NCBI GenBank assembly: GCA_903830985.1
Contig: CAIKVZ010000086.1
Span: 1 to 64,000, forward strand
Direction: 5' to 3'
Length of the DNA: 64,000 nt
DNA from: an uncultured beta proteobacterium
GTDB taxonomy: Bacteria > Pseudomonadota > Gammaproteobacteria > Burkholderiales > Burkholderiaceae_C
The translations under genes and the position numbers were made by a program. Of this stretch, positions 19,471 to 30,049 are shown piece by piece. Below the pieces are notes generated by a model. That model searched no databases and was not told the DNA's origin. It saw nothing but the letters and a program-made list of their open reading frames with translations. Positions within the stretch are counted from its first letter, which is position 1. Every line of letters begins with the position of its first letter.

Positions 19471-19908
19471 ATGTTCAAACGTATTCTGGTTCCAGTCGAT
19501 GGTTCGACCACGTCCATGCAGGCTGTGGACAAGGCCATTGTCATGGCGAGGGCCTTCAATGCGCCCGTGACCCTGGTTTGTGTCATTGATCCCTACCCGT
19601 TCACCGGTATCGGCGAGGACTTCGGCTACGGTCAGTCCGAGTACCTGTCGGCCGCGATGGCGCAAGCGCACCACTCGATACACAATGCCGAAGCGGCCTT
19701 CAAGGCGGCCGGGGTGGACACGGAAGCGCGCATTGTGGAAAGCCGGGTGCCGCATGAGGGCATCCTGGAAACGGCGACGGAACAGGGCGCAGACCTGATC
19801 ATCATGGGATCGCACGGCCGGCGCGGACTGCAACGCGTCCTCTTGGGCAGCGTGGCGCAACGCGTCCTGTCGCACGCCGATGTGCCGGTGATGGTGGTGC
19901 GCGGCTAA
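19471..19908 (+). CDS. Universal stress protein, UspA family
   Basis: 145 residues from the ATG at 19471. The start MFKRILVPVDGSTTSMQAV is the family hallmark, and the ATP-binding motif near the C-terminus is MGSHGRRGLQRVLLGSVAQR (G-2x-G-9x-G-S/T type), followed by HADVPVMVVR. It is a single-domain, cytoplasmic protein, probably nucleotide binding. An FNR-like site upstream suggests induction under oxygen limitation. Its 3' end overlaps the convergent membrane-protein gene by four bases. Confidence 0.9.
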   Translation: MFKRILVPVDGSTTSMQAVDKAIVMARAFNAPVTLVCVIDPYPFTGIGEDFGYGQSEYLSAAMAQAHHSIHNAEAAFKAAGVDTEARIVESRVPHEGILETATEQGADLIIMGSHGRRGLQRVLLGSVAQRVLSHADVPVMVVRG

Positions 19909-20222
19909 TTGGCCGGCGAGCGCGCAGCCTCTGCGGGGAGTTCCCGAATCCGGTAAGCGATTCCACCAGTCACCCTTGAAGCCAGGTTGAAGGCGACGCT
20001 CACCAGGCTGCCGACAATGAAGGCGGACAGCGTGTTGGCTGCTGCCACCACGAGGCCGATCACCCAGTCAAGCTCCATGCCCCCGGTGGGCAAGCTTGGG
20101 TCAAACAGCAAGAAGACCTTGATCAGAGCGATCGCCATGGCGGATAAAACCAGGGCGACCAGCGCGAAAGCGGTGCCCGCGTGCAGCGGATTCACCCAGA
20201 CCAGTCTGACTTCCCTCAGCAT
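19905..20222 (-). CDS. Small two-helix membrane protein downstream of nrdJ, unknown function
   Basis: 105 residues with two hydrophobic segments (GTAFALVALVLSAMAIALIK and WVIGLVVAAANTLSAFIVGS). The N-terminus LREVRLVWVNPLHAG and the overall size resemble small membrane proteins of the DUF3566 type, a weak resemblance. It begins three bases after the nrdJ stop on the same strand, so it is probably co-transcribed with the ribonucleotide reductase. No function can be assigned. Confidence 0.6.
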   Translation of the reverse strand: MLREVRLVWVNPLHAGTAFALVALVLSAMAIALIKVFLLFDPSLPTGGMELDWVIGLVVAAANTLSAFIVGSLVSVAFNLASRVTGGIAYRIRELPAEAARSPAN

Positions 20223-20225
20223 GGC

Positions 20226-23132
20226 CTAACCGCACTGTCCCACATAGCCACAGGCGGTGCAGAAGTCGCAGCCGTCCTTGTGGATCACCGTGGGGTTGCC
20301 GCATTCCGGGCAGACCTTGCCCGCCATGGTGGTGGGGGTGGACTTGCCGGTGGGGGAGTCGAGCACGCCCATGTCACGCAGCGGAAAACCTTCTTCGTCC
20401 AGCACGCCCAGCATGGCGTAGCGGTGGATGATGAGACGTGCCAGATAGGCCACGGTGGAGGGCCAGGTTTGCTGACGGCGTTCGTTGTGCGGCAGTCCGG
20501 GCACGAAGGCCATGAAGTGACCCAGGGGTTCGGCGTAGTTCAACAGCTTGCGCAGCTTCATGCCGATCCAAGCCGGGTCGATGACGCGCATGTCCAGCGA
20601 CAGGATGCGTGCCAGTCCGTCCAGCGCGCGCGGATAGTTTCCGGAGAATCCCACGGCGCAGGGACGCGTCACAACGCTGCCATCGGCACCGGGAAGGTTC
20701 ACTTCCTTGAGCGTGAGTGTGAAGGCTTCGCCGGTGGCCGGGTTGTCCACGTCGACCGACCAGGCCAGCGTGCCGGACGGGCCGGTGTGGGGTTCGCCGC
20801 GGCTGAACATGGCATCGATCACCGGCGTCGGAACGATCTTGGTCTGTTGGCCGGGCAGCGCCTTGAGTTGCTCGCAGCGCCAGCGGATCACCGCCGCCGT
20901 GGCCGCCACGACGCCCGGGAACAGACGCCGTTCGCCGTGCGGCGGGAAGGGCATCTCGAAGGAATGTTCTTCCGCCACCGTGGCCAGCACGTCGAGCTTG
21001 AGCTGCAACCAGGCCGGGTCGTTGGCGCGCAAGTCCATGGACAGGGTCTTGGACAGGGCGCCCAGGCCGCGCGGCTGGTCCGTGCCGTTGACCCAGACTT
21101 CAAAGGGCTGAGGGCTGCCGCCTTCTTCGCTGGCGAGCTCGCCGACGAACAGCGCGAAGTCGCCAAAGGGATGGTGCACCATGAAGGTCCAGGCCGGGTT
21201 GCCCGAGGGCAGTTCCGGGCGGCTGGGCCAGCGCAGCGAGGACAGCACGGGCGCGGGCAGGTGCTCCAGCGCCATACGGCGATTCGCGCCGTCGATTTGC
21301 AGTGGTGCGGCACTGGCGGCGGCGCTGCCTGCGGTCGGAGTCACGCTCAGCACCGAGCCGAGTATCGAATTCGGGCGGTAGGTGGCCAGTCCCTTGAGTC
21401 CGTCCAGCCAGGCCTGCATGTACAGGTTCTGGAACTCTTCGTAGGGGTAGTCGGCCGGCACATTCACCGTTTTGGAGATCGCCGTGTCGATGTAGGGCGC
21501 GACGGTGGCGACCATGGCCGCGTGCGCCTGCGCGCTCATCTCCAGCGCCGAGACGAAGGCGGATGTCAGCGGGGCATCGGCGCCCTTCAGGTGGCGGTAC
21601 AGGCGCCAGGCGTGGTCTTCCACCGCGTATTCCTTGAAGCTGCCGTCGGGCATGCGCTTCTTGCGGTTGTAGCTCCAGCTGAAGGCCGGCTCGATGCCGT
21701 TGCTGGCGTTGTCGGCAAAGGCCAGGCTGATGGTGCCGGTGGGGGCAATCGACAGCAGGTGCGAGTTGCGCAAGCCGTGGGCGCGGATCTTGTCCTTCAA
21801 CGGCTGGGGCAGGCGCGAGGCAAAGTTGCTGCCGCTCAGATAGAGGTCGGCGTTGAACAACGGGAAGGCACCGCGCTCCTTGCCCAGCTCCATGGAGGCT
21901 TCGTAAGAGGCGTCACGCATGACTTCGGAGATGCGCTGCGCCATGGCACGTGCTTCTTCCGTGTCGTAGCGCAAATTCAGCATCACCAGTGCGTCGCCCA
22001 GACCGGTGAAGCCCAGTCCTACGCGGCGCTTGCTGCGCGCCTCTTCCTGCTGCTGGGGCAGGGGCCAGACGGTCACGTCGAGCACGTTGTCGAGCATGCG
22101 CACGGCCACGCGTGCCACCTTGGCAAAGGCGGCTTCGTCAAAGCGCGCCTTGTCACCGAAGGCGTCATGCACAAAGCGCGTCAGGTTGATGGAGCCCAGG
22201 CAGCAGCAGCCATAGGGCGGCAGTGGTTGTTCCGCGCAGGGATTTGTGCTGGCGATGGTCTCGCAATAGGACAGGTTGTTGTCCTTGTTGATGTGGTCCA
22301 GGAACAGCACGCCGGGCTCGGCATGGTCGTAGGTGGAGCGCATGATCTGGTCCCACAGGTCGCGCGCGCGCAGCTTGCGGTAGACCCAGGTGCTGCCATC
22401 GCTGTTCTGGTAGGCGCCGGCGTTTTTTTGCCCGACGCCGGGCTCGGCCTTGTGCACCAGTTCCACCTCGGCGTCGTTCTGCACGGCCAGCATGAAGGTG
22501 TCGGTCACGCCCACGGAGATGTTGAAGTTGCGCAGGTCACCCGCGTCCTTGGCGTGGATGAATTCCTCGATGTCCGGGTGATCGCAGCGCAGCACGCCCA
22601 TCTGGGCGCCACGGCGCGCACCGGCCGATTCCACGGTCTCGCAGGAGCGGTCAAAGACCCGCATATAGCTCACCGGGCCGGAGGCGCTGCTCTGGGTGCT
22701 GCCCACCCAGGCGCCGCGCGGGCGGATGCGCGAAAAGTCGTAGCCCACGCCGCCGCCGCGGCGCATGGTTTCGGCGGCCTCGGTCAGCGCCGTGTAGATG
22801 CCGGGGTAGCCGTCTTCGATCTGGGCAATGGAGTCGCCCACGGGCTGGACGAAGCAGTTGATGAGCGTGGCCGACAGGGCGGTGCCGGCGGCCGACTGTA
22901 TGCGCCCGGCGGGAACGAAGCCTTCCGTGAGGGCTTCCATGAAGCGCTGCTCCCACAGCGCGCGCTGCTCGGGCAGTTCAGCCTGGGCCAGGGCGCGTGC
23001 CACGCGCTGGTTCACCTGTTCGATCGTGGTTTCGTCACCCTTGCTGTATTTTTCGATCAGCACTTCGGAGCTGATGGGCTGGGCGGCCAGGGTGGCGGGG
23101 GACGAGGCAGGGGCTTTGAGAGTTTTGGGCAC
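20226..23132 (-). CDS. nrdJ: Adenosylcobalamin-dependent (class II) ribonucleoside-diphosphate reductase
   Basis: 968 residues. The GTG start at 23132 has a GGAG ribosome site seven bases upstream. The enzyme makes deoxyribonucleotides with a B12-derived thiyl radical and does not need oxygen. Visible elements are the catalytic loop [20 protein letters not shown], the phosphate-binding loop [15 protein letters not shown], and a C-terminal zinc-ribbon-like tail [20 protein letters not shown]. Residues about 610-870 hold duplicated TSCPD/NrdJ-type beta-rich segments ([24 protein letters not shown] and a second copy near [14 protein letters not shown]) typical of the long NrdJ form. It gives the cell dNTPs under both oxic and anoxic conditions, at the cost of needing B12. 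The gene stands with one small membrane-protein gene behind it. Confidence 0.93.
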   Translation of the reverse strand: MPKTLKAPASSPATLAAQPISSEVLIEKYSKGDETTIEQVNQRVARALAQAELPEQRALWEQRFMEALTEGFVPAGRIQSAAGTALSATLINCFVQPVGDSIAQIEDGYPGIYTALTEAAETMRRGGGVGYDFSRIRPRGAWVGSTQSSASGPVSYMRVFDRSCETVESAGARRGAQMGVLRCDHPDIEEFIHAKDAGDLRNFNISVGVTDTFMLAVQNDAEVELVHKAEPGVGQKNAGAYQNSDGSTWVYRKLRARDLWDQIMRSTYDHAEPGVLFLDHINKDNNLSYCETIASTNPCAEQPLPPYGCCCLGSINLTRFVHDAFGDKARFDEAAFAKVARVAVRMLDNVLDVTVWPLPQQQEEARSKRRVGLGFTGLGDALVMLNLRYDTEEARAMAQRISEVMRDASYEASMELGKERGAFPLFNADLYLSGSNFASRLPQPLKDKIRAHGLRNSHLLSIAPTGTISLAFADNASNGIEPAFSWSYNRKKRMPDGSFKEYAVEDHAWRLYRHLKGADAPLTSAFVSALEMSAQAHAAMVATVAPYIDTAISKTVNVPADYPYEEFQNLYMQAWLDGLKGLATYRPNSILGSVLSVTPTAGSAAASAAPLQIDGANRRMALEHLPAPVLSSLRWPSRPELPSGNPAWTFMVHHPFGDFALFVGELASEEGGSPQPFEVWVNGTDQPRGLGALSKTLSMDLRANDPAWLQLKLDVLATVAEEHSFEMPFPPHGERRLFPGVVAATAAVIRWRCEQLKALPGQQTKIVPTPVIDAMFSRGEPHTGPSGTLAWSVDVDNPATGEAFTLTLKEVNLPGADGSVVTRPCAVGFSGNYPRALDGLARILSLDMRVIDPAWIGMKLRKLLNYAEPLGHFMAFVPGLPHNERRQQTWPSTVAYLARLIIHRYAMLGVLDEEGFPLRDMGVLDSPTGKSTPTTMAGKVCPECGNPTVIHKDGCDFCTACGYVGQCG

Positions 23133-23566
23133 GGGTGGTCTCCGGGGAGAGGGTCTGTAGGGGGTGTATGTGGGCTTGAGACAAGGCTTCGGCGCAGGGA
23201 CAGGGCACCGGGGCGCTGGCCTGTTCCGGGGTCCATGTCGGCAAAACGCGGCCTTGAATAGACACCAAGTGTAGCGAAACTGGGGCCCATGGACGTGAAA
23301 AACGGGGAAAAAATTAAAATCTCAAATTGACAACTATTAAGGGTTAACCCGGCTTGCCATCGACCTGGATTCGGAAATATCAGCTGCCACGCTGCTGCCC
23401 TGCCTTCGACCAGTGCAGGCGGTAGGGACGAAATGGTGGTGGGTGGCCTGGGGCCGTTGGCGTCGGCCACCTGGTGACGTTTTTGGCCGCTTGGCGCGCT
23501 GATCTACAACGTTGGCAAGCGCCTGGGCGGAACTTGGGCCAACTCACCGGGATGCGGCAAGGCCGG
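23133..23566. other. 434-base region without a gene between nrdJ and dnr
   Basis: This holds the nrdJ promoter region. A short AT-rich block (about 23305-23347) with the 10-base palindrome GGGTTAACCC stands out from the GC-rich surroundings and probably includes the promoter. I found no convincing NrdR box pair, riboswitch (B12) core or protein gene here. Confidence 0.5.
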
Positions 23567-24265
23567 TCAGTGCACGCCGTAACGAGCCAGGCGCCCGACG
23601 TCGACAATGCGGATGTCGCGCTTGTCGATCTCGATGAGTTTTTCCGCTTCCAGTTCGTGCAGGACCTTCGAGAAATACTCGGGCGTGAGCGACAGGCGTG
23701 AGGCCACGGTGGCCTTGCTCACCGGCAGTGAGACGGTGTAGACCGAGTCGACCGGACCGGGGTTTGCCTGGTGCTCGCGCAACAGGTAGCCGATCACGCG
23801 CTGCATGCCGCTGTGCAAGGCGCCGGATTCGATGTCGTGCACGAGGCCGTGCAGGCGGCGCGAAATGCCCGCCAGCAGGCGCAGGGAAAAACGCGGATCA
23901 CGCTCGATCTCCGTCAACATTGTCTGCTTGCACACGGTCAGCAGCAGTGAGTTGGCCAGCGACTGGGCGTTCAGGATGTAGGGTTTATCGGTGAACATCA
24001 GGGCTTCGGCAAAGCTCTGGCCTGGCCCCACCAGTTCGATCACCTTCTCCTGGCCCGCCGGGGAAATGGCAAACAGCTTGACCTGCCCCGAAATTACCAC
24101 GTGAAATTCCTCGCAGGGTTCGCCATAACGAAAGATGGTGTCGCCACGCGCGAGTCGGCGTACTTGGCAGCCCATTGCAACACGGTTCAGTTCGTCCGGC
24201 GAGAGGTCGTTGAACAGGGGCATGACCGCCAGAAAGCGCGGTATGTTGAAATTTCCGACATCCAT
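23567..24265 (-). CDS. dnr: Crp/FNR-family regulator of the Dnr/NnrR type (NO-responsive)
   Basis: 232 residues from the ATG at 24265, preceded by a GGAG site eight bases away; a TTG five codons earlier would swallow that site. N-terminal cyclic-nucleotide-binding-like domain (RGDTIFRYGEPCEEFHVVIS), long dimer helix and C-terminal helix-turn-helix (SKATVASRLSLTPEYFSKVL). The N-terminal cysteine cluster of oxygen-sensing FNR is absent, so it belongs to the Dnr/NnrR side, where a heme is thought to sense NO. It is divergent from norC and shares a palindromic site with it, which fits control of NO reductase. Exact sensing mode is inferred. Confidence 0.85.
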   Translation of the reverse strand: MDVGNFNIPRFLAVMPLFNDLSPDELNRVAMGCQVRRLARGDTIFRYGEPCEEFHVVISGQVKLFAISPAGQEKVIELVGPGQSFAEALMFTDKPYILNAQSLANSLLLTVCKQTMLTEIERDPRFSLRLLAGISRRLHGLVHDIESGALHSGMQRVIGYLLREHQANPGPVDSVYTVSLPVSKATVASRLSLTPEYFSKVLHELEAEKLIEIDKRDIRIVDVGRLARYGVH

Positions 24266-24380
24266 GGGCGCTATCTCCAAGCTGGCTGGGGGTGGCAGAT
24301 TGTAGGACCGACGTCAGTGTCGGGAATTACCCGTCCTGAGCAGCCCCTTGTTGAACTCAAAGTGCTCAATCGCCCGCATT

Positions 24381-24396
24381 CTTGAACCGGTTCAAG
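24381..24396 (+). promoter_or_regulatory. Dnr/FNR-type operator between dnr and norC
   Basis: A perfect 16-base palindrome CTTGAACCGGTTCAAG, i.e. TTGAA-N4-TTCAA, close to the FNR/Dnr consensus. A possible -10 element TACGCT at 24418-24423 would put the norC transcript start near 24430, so the operator centre (24388.5) falls at -41.5, the classic class II activator position. It is also 123 bases upstream of dnr. Confidence 0.78.
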
Positions 24397-24457
24397 GAAA
24401 GAAATCACGCCGGCGCCTACGCTTGGGCCTGTTGCAAATCACAGGAGCAAGGACGCA

Positions 24458-26355
<1,898 letters not shown>

Positions 26356-26363
26356 GGCCTGAC

Positions 26364-27182
26364 ATGAGTGTGCTCGAATTGCGCAAGCCGCAGACTGAAC
26401 TGCCCTACTACGCGGCACAGGGTCGGGAGTGCGCGCTGTTCGAGCACGCTTGGCGCTGCCAGTTGCCCATGCTGATCAAGGGTCCGACGGGCTGTGGCAA
26501 AACGCGTTTTGTCGAGCACATGGCGGCGCGCCTGGGCCGTCCTCTGGTGACGGTTTCCTGCCACGATGATCTGAGTGCGGCCGATCTGGTGGGACGTTTC
26601 CTGATCGGTCAGGGCAATACCGTCTGGTCCGACGGGCCGCTGGCGCGCGCCGTGCGCAGCGGTGCCATCTGCTACCTGGACGAAGTGGTGGAGGCGCGCA
26701 AAGACACGACGGTGGTGCTACATCCGCTGGCCGACGACCGGCGCATGTTGCCGATCGAACGCACTGGCGAACAGTTGGTCGCGCCGGCTGAATTCATGCT
26801 GGTGATTTCCTACAACCCCGGGTACCAGAACCTGCTCAAAGGCTTGAAGCCGAGCACGCGCCAGCGCTTTGTTTCGCTCAGCCTGGGCTATCCATCGCCC
26901 GAGGTGGAGCGCGCCATCGTGCAGGCCGAGGCAGCGGTGTCGGCCGAGGTGGCGACGCAACTGGTGCAACTGGCGCAAGGCCTGCGCTGCCTGACTGAGC
27001 ACGACCTGGAAGAAACCGCCAGCACCCGACTGCTGGTGGCGGCGGCCCGCTTGAACGCCTCGGGCTTGCCCCTGGCGCTGGCCTGCCGTGTAGCCATCGT
27101 GGACGCATTGACGGACGACCCCGGTACCGCCGATGCCTTGCACGAGCTGGTTCGGGCTGTGATCGGAGATGCGCCGCACTGA
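26364..27182 (+). CDS. norQ: AAA+ ATPase NorQ, NO reductase maturation
   Basis: 272 residues from the ATG at 26364, eight bases after norB. Walker A is KGPTGCGKTR and Walker B is GAICYLDEVVEA; the sequence follows the MoxR/CbbQ/NorQ subfamily (LIKGPTGCGKTRFVEH, then PLVTVSCHDDLSAADLVGRF). NorQ works with the VWA protein NorD to insert the non-heme iron (FeB) into NorB. The gene overlaps the next one by 14 bases. Confidence 0.93.
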   Translation: MSVLELRKPQTELPYYAAQGRECALFEHAWRCQLPMLIKGPTGCGKTRFVEHMAARLGRPLVTVSCHDDLSAADLVGRFLIGQGNTVWSDGPLARAVRSGAICYLDEVVEARKDTTVVLHPLADDRRMLPIERTGEQLVAPAEFMLVISYNPGYQNLLKGLKPSTRQRFVSLSLGYPSPEVERAIVQAEAAVSAEVATQLVQLAQGLRCLTEHDLEETASTRLLVAAARLNASGLPLALACRVAIVDALTDDPGTADALHELVRAVIGDAPH

Positions 27183-28194
27183 TCGGGCGCTGCGCCCGTC
27201 TCCCTTCGTCATGGCAGTGCACGACGGGGCTGACACGCGGGCTGCTGCGCGCCTGCAGGTCTGGCGCCGTCGCACGCAGACGGGTTTTTTCCTGCTGTTC
27301 TTGCTCGCTCCGGCGCTGAACTTGCTGCGTTTTGACCTGGCCGACAGGCAGCTCTGGTTTCTGGGCCTGCGCTGGTCCCTGGGGCTGGACGCCTTGGTGC
27401 GCGGGGAACTGAGCGCCACCCAGGCCGCGCTGTCCATACTGTGGCGCGCCTTCATCCCGGGAATCATGTTGGTGGCCGCGTTTCTCGCCGTTGCTTATCG
27501 TTTCGGCCGCCTTTACTGCGGCTGGTTGTGCCCGCATTTTTCGGTGGTCGAGGGGCTGAACAAACTGCTGCACCGCGCCTGTGGCAAGTTCAGCTTGTGG
27601 GACATGAGCGTGACACTGCGCGCAGGGCCGCCACAGCGGCGCTGGTGGCCCCTGTTTGCCCTGAGTTGCGGATGCATGGGTTTTGTCTGGGCCATCACCC
27701 TGCTCAGCTATCTGGTGACGCCCGCCACCGTGTGGGGCGGTTTGTTCAGTGGCACGCTGAGCGGCAATCCGGCGCGTTTTCTGCTGGTTGGCACGCTGCT
27801 CCTGTCGTGCGAATTCGCTTTTGCGCGTCATCTTTTTTGCCGCTTTGGTTGCGCCGTGGGCCTGTTCCAGAGCTTGGCCTGGATGGCCAACCCACGCGGC
27901 ATGGTCGTGGCCTTCGAGCGCGAGCGAGCGCGCGATTGCAGGAGTTGTGGCAGCGAGACCGGTTCGCTCAGCCCGCGTGGCAGCGCCTGTGACAGTGTCT
28001 GTCCCATGCGCCTGCATCCGCGCAACATCAAGCGCATGATGTTTTCCTGCGTGCAATGTGGACAGTGCCTGAAAGCCTGTGAAGTGACGCAAGTTGCGCA
28101 ACAGCGCGCACCCACGTTGGAGTGGCGCATTGGTGAGGAGGCTTTGCGCGAGACCCTGCGCCAGCGCCGCGATGAACTGAAGGAGCCGCGCTGA
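27169..28194 (+). CDS. Membrane-bound polyferredoxin-type protein inserted between norQ and norD
   Basis: 341 residues with about five membrane segments and NapH/CcoG/RdxA-like iron-sulfur motifs. The membrane part contains RLYCGWLCPHFSVVEGLN and a second cysteine pair (HLFCRFGCAVGLFQSL). The C-terminal part has cysteines in CRSCGSETG, SACDSVCPM and the ferredoxin cluster CVQCGQCLKACEV. It overlaps norQ by 14 bases and its stop overlaps norD (TGATG), so it is an integral part of the nor operon. It may move electrons or reduce a metal during NO reductase assembly; that is inference. An ATG at 27211 is an alternative start, since neither has a well-spaced ribosome site. Confidence 0.8.
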   Translation: MRRTDRALRPSPFVMAVHDGADTRAAARLQVWRRRTQTGFFLLFLLAPALNLLRFDLADRQLWFLGLRWSLGLDALVRGELSATQAALSILWRAFIPGIMLVAAFLAVAYRFGRLYCGWLCPHFSVVEGLNKLLHRACGKFSLWDMSVTLRAGPPQRRWWPLFALSCGCMGFVWAITLLSYLVTPATVWGGLFSGTLSGNPARFLLVGTLLLSCEFAFARHLFCRFGCAVGLFQSLAWMANPRGMVVAFERERARDCRSCGSETGSLSPRGSACDSVCPMRLHPRNIKRMMFSCVQCGQCLKACEVTQVAQQRAPTLEWRIGEEALRETLRQRRDELKEPR

Positions 28195-30026
28195 TGGAAG
28201 AGATGGTGGGGCGCTGGTGGCATCAGGCGTTGACCCGGTGGACACAGGGCGAAAATGCCGCTTTCGCGGTACGGCTGGAGGACATGCGCAAGGCGATCGG
28301 CGTGTTGTTTCGCGCCGCCGGCGGTTCGAGCAGTCTGCGCCTGGCACCGGTCAGCGCGCAGCGCACCGGGGGCCCCAGGCCCTGGCTGCAACGACTGGCG
28401 GGCAGCGGCGAGTACGCGCAGTTTCCCGTGCTGGAGCCCGAGGTGCTGGGCCTGCCGGCCTCGCTGGCAGTATTTGCCGATGCGGCGCTGAACCGCGAGC
28501 TGTATCTTTGGCTGGCTCTGCTGGCGGCTTGTTACGAACACCGCGAACACTGGTTGCAGGACAACCTGTTGGCGACACAGCGCGTGCTGCGTGAATTTCC
28601 TGGCTTTCAGGCACGTTACCAGCGTTTACTGCGCGAGCACCTGGCGCAGCGGCCCGACCCGGCGTTGCTGAGCGGGCGCTCGGCATGGGCCGAGCGCGCT
28701 GTGCGCTGCGCTCTGGACGGGCAGGGCGGACCTCCGGCCGAAATCTGCCTTGCTGACGTGGCGCCGGTGTGGCTGTGGGTGCAGGGACAGGGGCCCGTGG
28801 TGACGCCGGCGGCGGACCTGCGTGCCGGCCGGGACGTAGAGCCGACCCGGCAGTCCGGCGCCAGGGACAAGCAGCGCCGTCGTACGCAGAAAGCGAGCGA
28901 AGGCAGCGAACGCAATCCCTTGGTGCTGCCGTTTCGCGGCGAGGCCCTGATGTCCTGGGGTGAACTGGTGAAGGTGAACCGCAGCACCGACGACGAGGAC
29001 GACGGCAATGCCGTGGCTGCCGCCAACGACATGGAAAAACTCAGCCTGGCGCCCGGTGGGGAGACGCTGGCCGCGCGCGTCAAATTCGATCTCGACTTGC
29101 CCAGCGCCAGCGCCGACGATCTGCCGCTGGGTCCGGGCCGGCATTTCCCCGAGTGGGATTACCAGCGCGGCATCCTGGTGCCTGGGCACTGCTGCGTGCA
29201 GGAACTGGTGGCGCGCTCGGGCACTGCCTTTGTGCCGAACGCCGCGCTGCGGCGCACGGCACGCGAGCTGCGCCGGCGTCTGGAGGTGCTGCGCGACACA
29301 CCGCGCCTGCAATACGGTCAGGACAGCGGCGAAGGCATCGACATGGACGCCTGGGTGCGCATGCAAGCCGACGATCTGGGCAGTGGTCAGGCGCGCAGCG
29401 ACACGCCAGCGGTGTACACGCGGCGCACGCGCGGCGAACGCAGCCTGGCCACGCTGCTGCTGGCCGACCTGTCGCTCTCCACCGACGCCTACGCGACCGA
29501 TCAGGCACGGGTCATCGACGTGATACGCGACGCCCTGCATGTCTTTGGCGAGGGACTCAGCGCCGTAGGCGACCCCTTCGCGATGTGGGGTTTTTCCTCG
29601 GTGCGTCGGCACAAGGTTCGCATGCAGCAGCTCAAGCGCTTTGACGAGGCCTGGGGGGAGCTCAGCCGTTCCCGCGTGGGCGCTATCAAGCCGGGCTACT
29701 ACACCCGCATGGGTGCGGCCATTCGCCATGCCAGTGCGCAACTGCAACTGCGCCCGGAGCGGCGACGCTTGCTGTTGCTTTTGACCGACGGAAAGCCCAA
29801 TGACCTGGACAGGTACGAAGGCCGCTACGGGCTGGAAGACACGCGCCACGCCGTCCACGAGGCGCGCGCGGCCGGCCTGACGCCCTTTTGCGTCACCATC
29901 GACGAGGACGCCCACGACTACTTGCCCATGCTTTTTGGCCGCCAGGGCTACGCCATGGTGCACAGGCCGCAAGATCTGGTGCGCCGACTGACACAGGCCT
30001 GGAGCCTGCTGGCAAGCCAAATTTAG
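28194..30026 (+). CDS. norD: NorD, VWA-domain protein for NO reductase activation
   Basis: 610 residues, normal for NorD. The N-terminal half is helical (RWTQGENAAFAVRLEDMRKA) and the C-terminal 200 residues form a von Willebrand A domain with the metal site ADLSLSTDAYATD (DxSxS) and LLLTDGKPNDLDRYEGRYG. It cooperates with NorQ in loading iron into NorB. The start overlaps the previous stop. It ends 23 bases from the stop of the convergent glnD gene. Confidence 0.92.
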   Translation: MEEMVGRWWHQALTRWTQGENAAFAVRLEDMRKAIGVLFRAAGGSSSLRLAPVSAQRTGGPRPWLQRLAGSGEYAQFPVLEPEVLGLPASLAVFADAALNRELYLWLALLAACYEHREHWLQDNLLATQRVLREFPGFQARYQRLLREHLAQRPDPALLSGRSAWAERAVRCALDGQGGPPAEICLADVAPVWLWVQGQGPVVTPAADLRAGRDVEPTRQSGARDKQRRRTQKASEGSERNPLVLPFRGEALMSWGELVKVNRSTDDEDDGNAVAAANDMEKLSLAPGGETLAARVKFDLDLPSASADDLPLGPGRHFPEWDYQRGILVPGHCCVQELVARSGTAFVPNAALRRTARELRRRLEVLRDTPRLQYGQDSGEGIDMDAWVRMQADDLGSGQARSDTPAVYTRRTRGERSLATLLLADLSLSTDAYATDQARVIDVIRDALHVFGEGLSAVGDPFAMWGFSSVRRHKVRMQQLKRFDEAWGELSRSRVGAIKPGYYTRMGAAIRHASAQLQLRPERRRLLLLLTDGKPNDLDRYEGRYGLEDTRHAVHEARAAGLTPFCVTIDEDAHDYLPMLFGRQGYAMVHRPQDLVRRLTQAWSLLASQI

Positions 30027-30049
30027 CTTCCTTGCGCGTCGCCCGGCGT

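Noticed and set aside
20181..23261. 1,026-codon open frame on the plus strand opposite nrdJ
   Set aside because: The nrdJ strand encodes a full class II reductase with its catalytic motifs; the opposite frame has mirror-type composition and no family features.
23133..23566. Cobalamin riboswitch or NrdR boxes ahead of the B12-dependent reductase
   Set aside because: I could not find a B12-box-like core or a pair of NrdR palindromes at the expected spacing; a covariance-model search would be decisive.
24349..24361. Second possible FNR half-sites (TTGTTGAACTCAA) between dnr and norC
   Set aside because: The halves do not have the 5-4-5 arrangement; the perfect palindrome at 24381 is a much better site.
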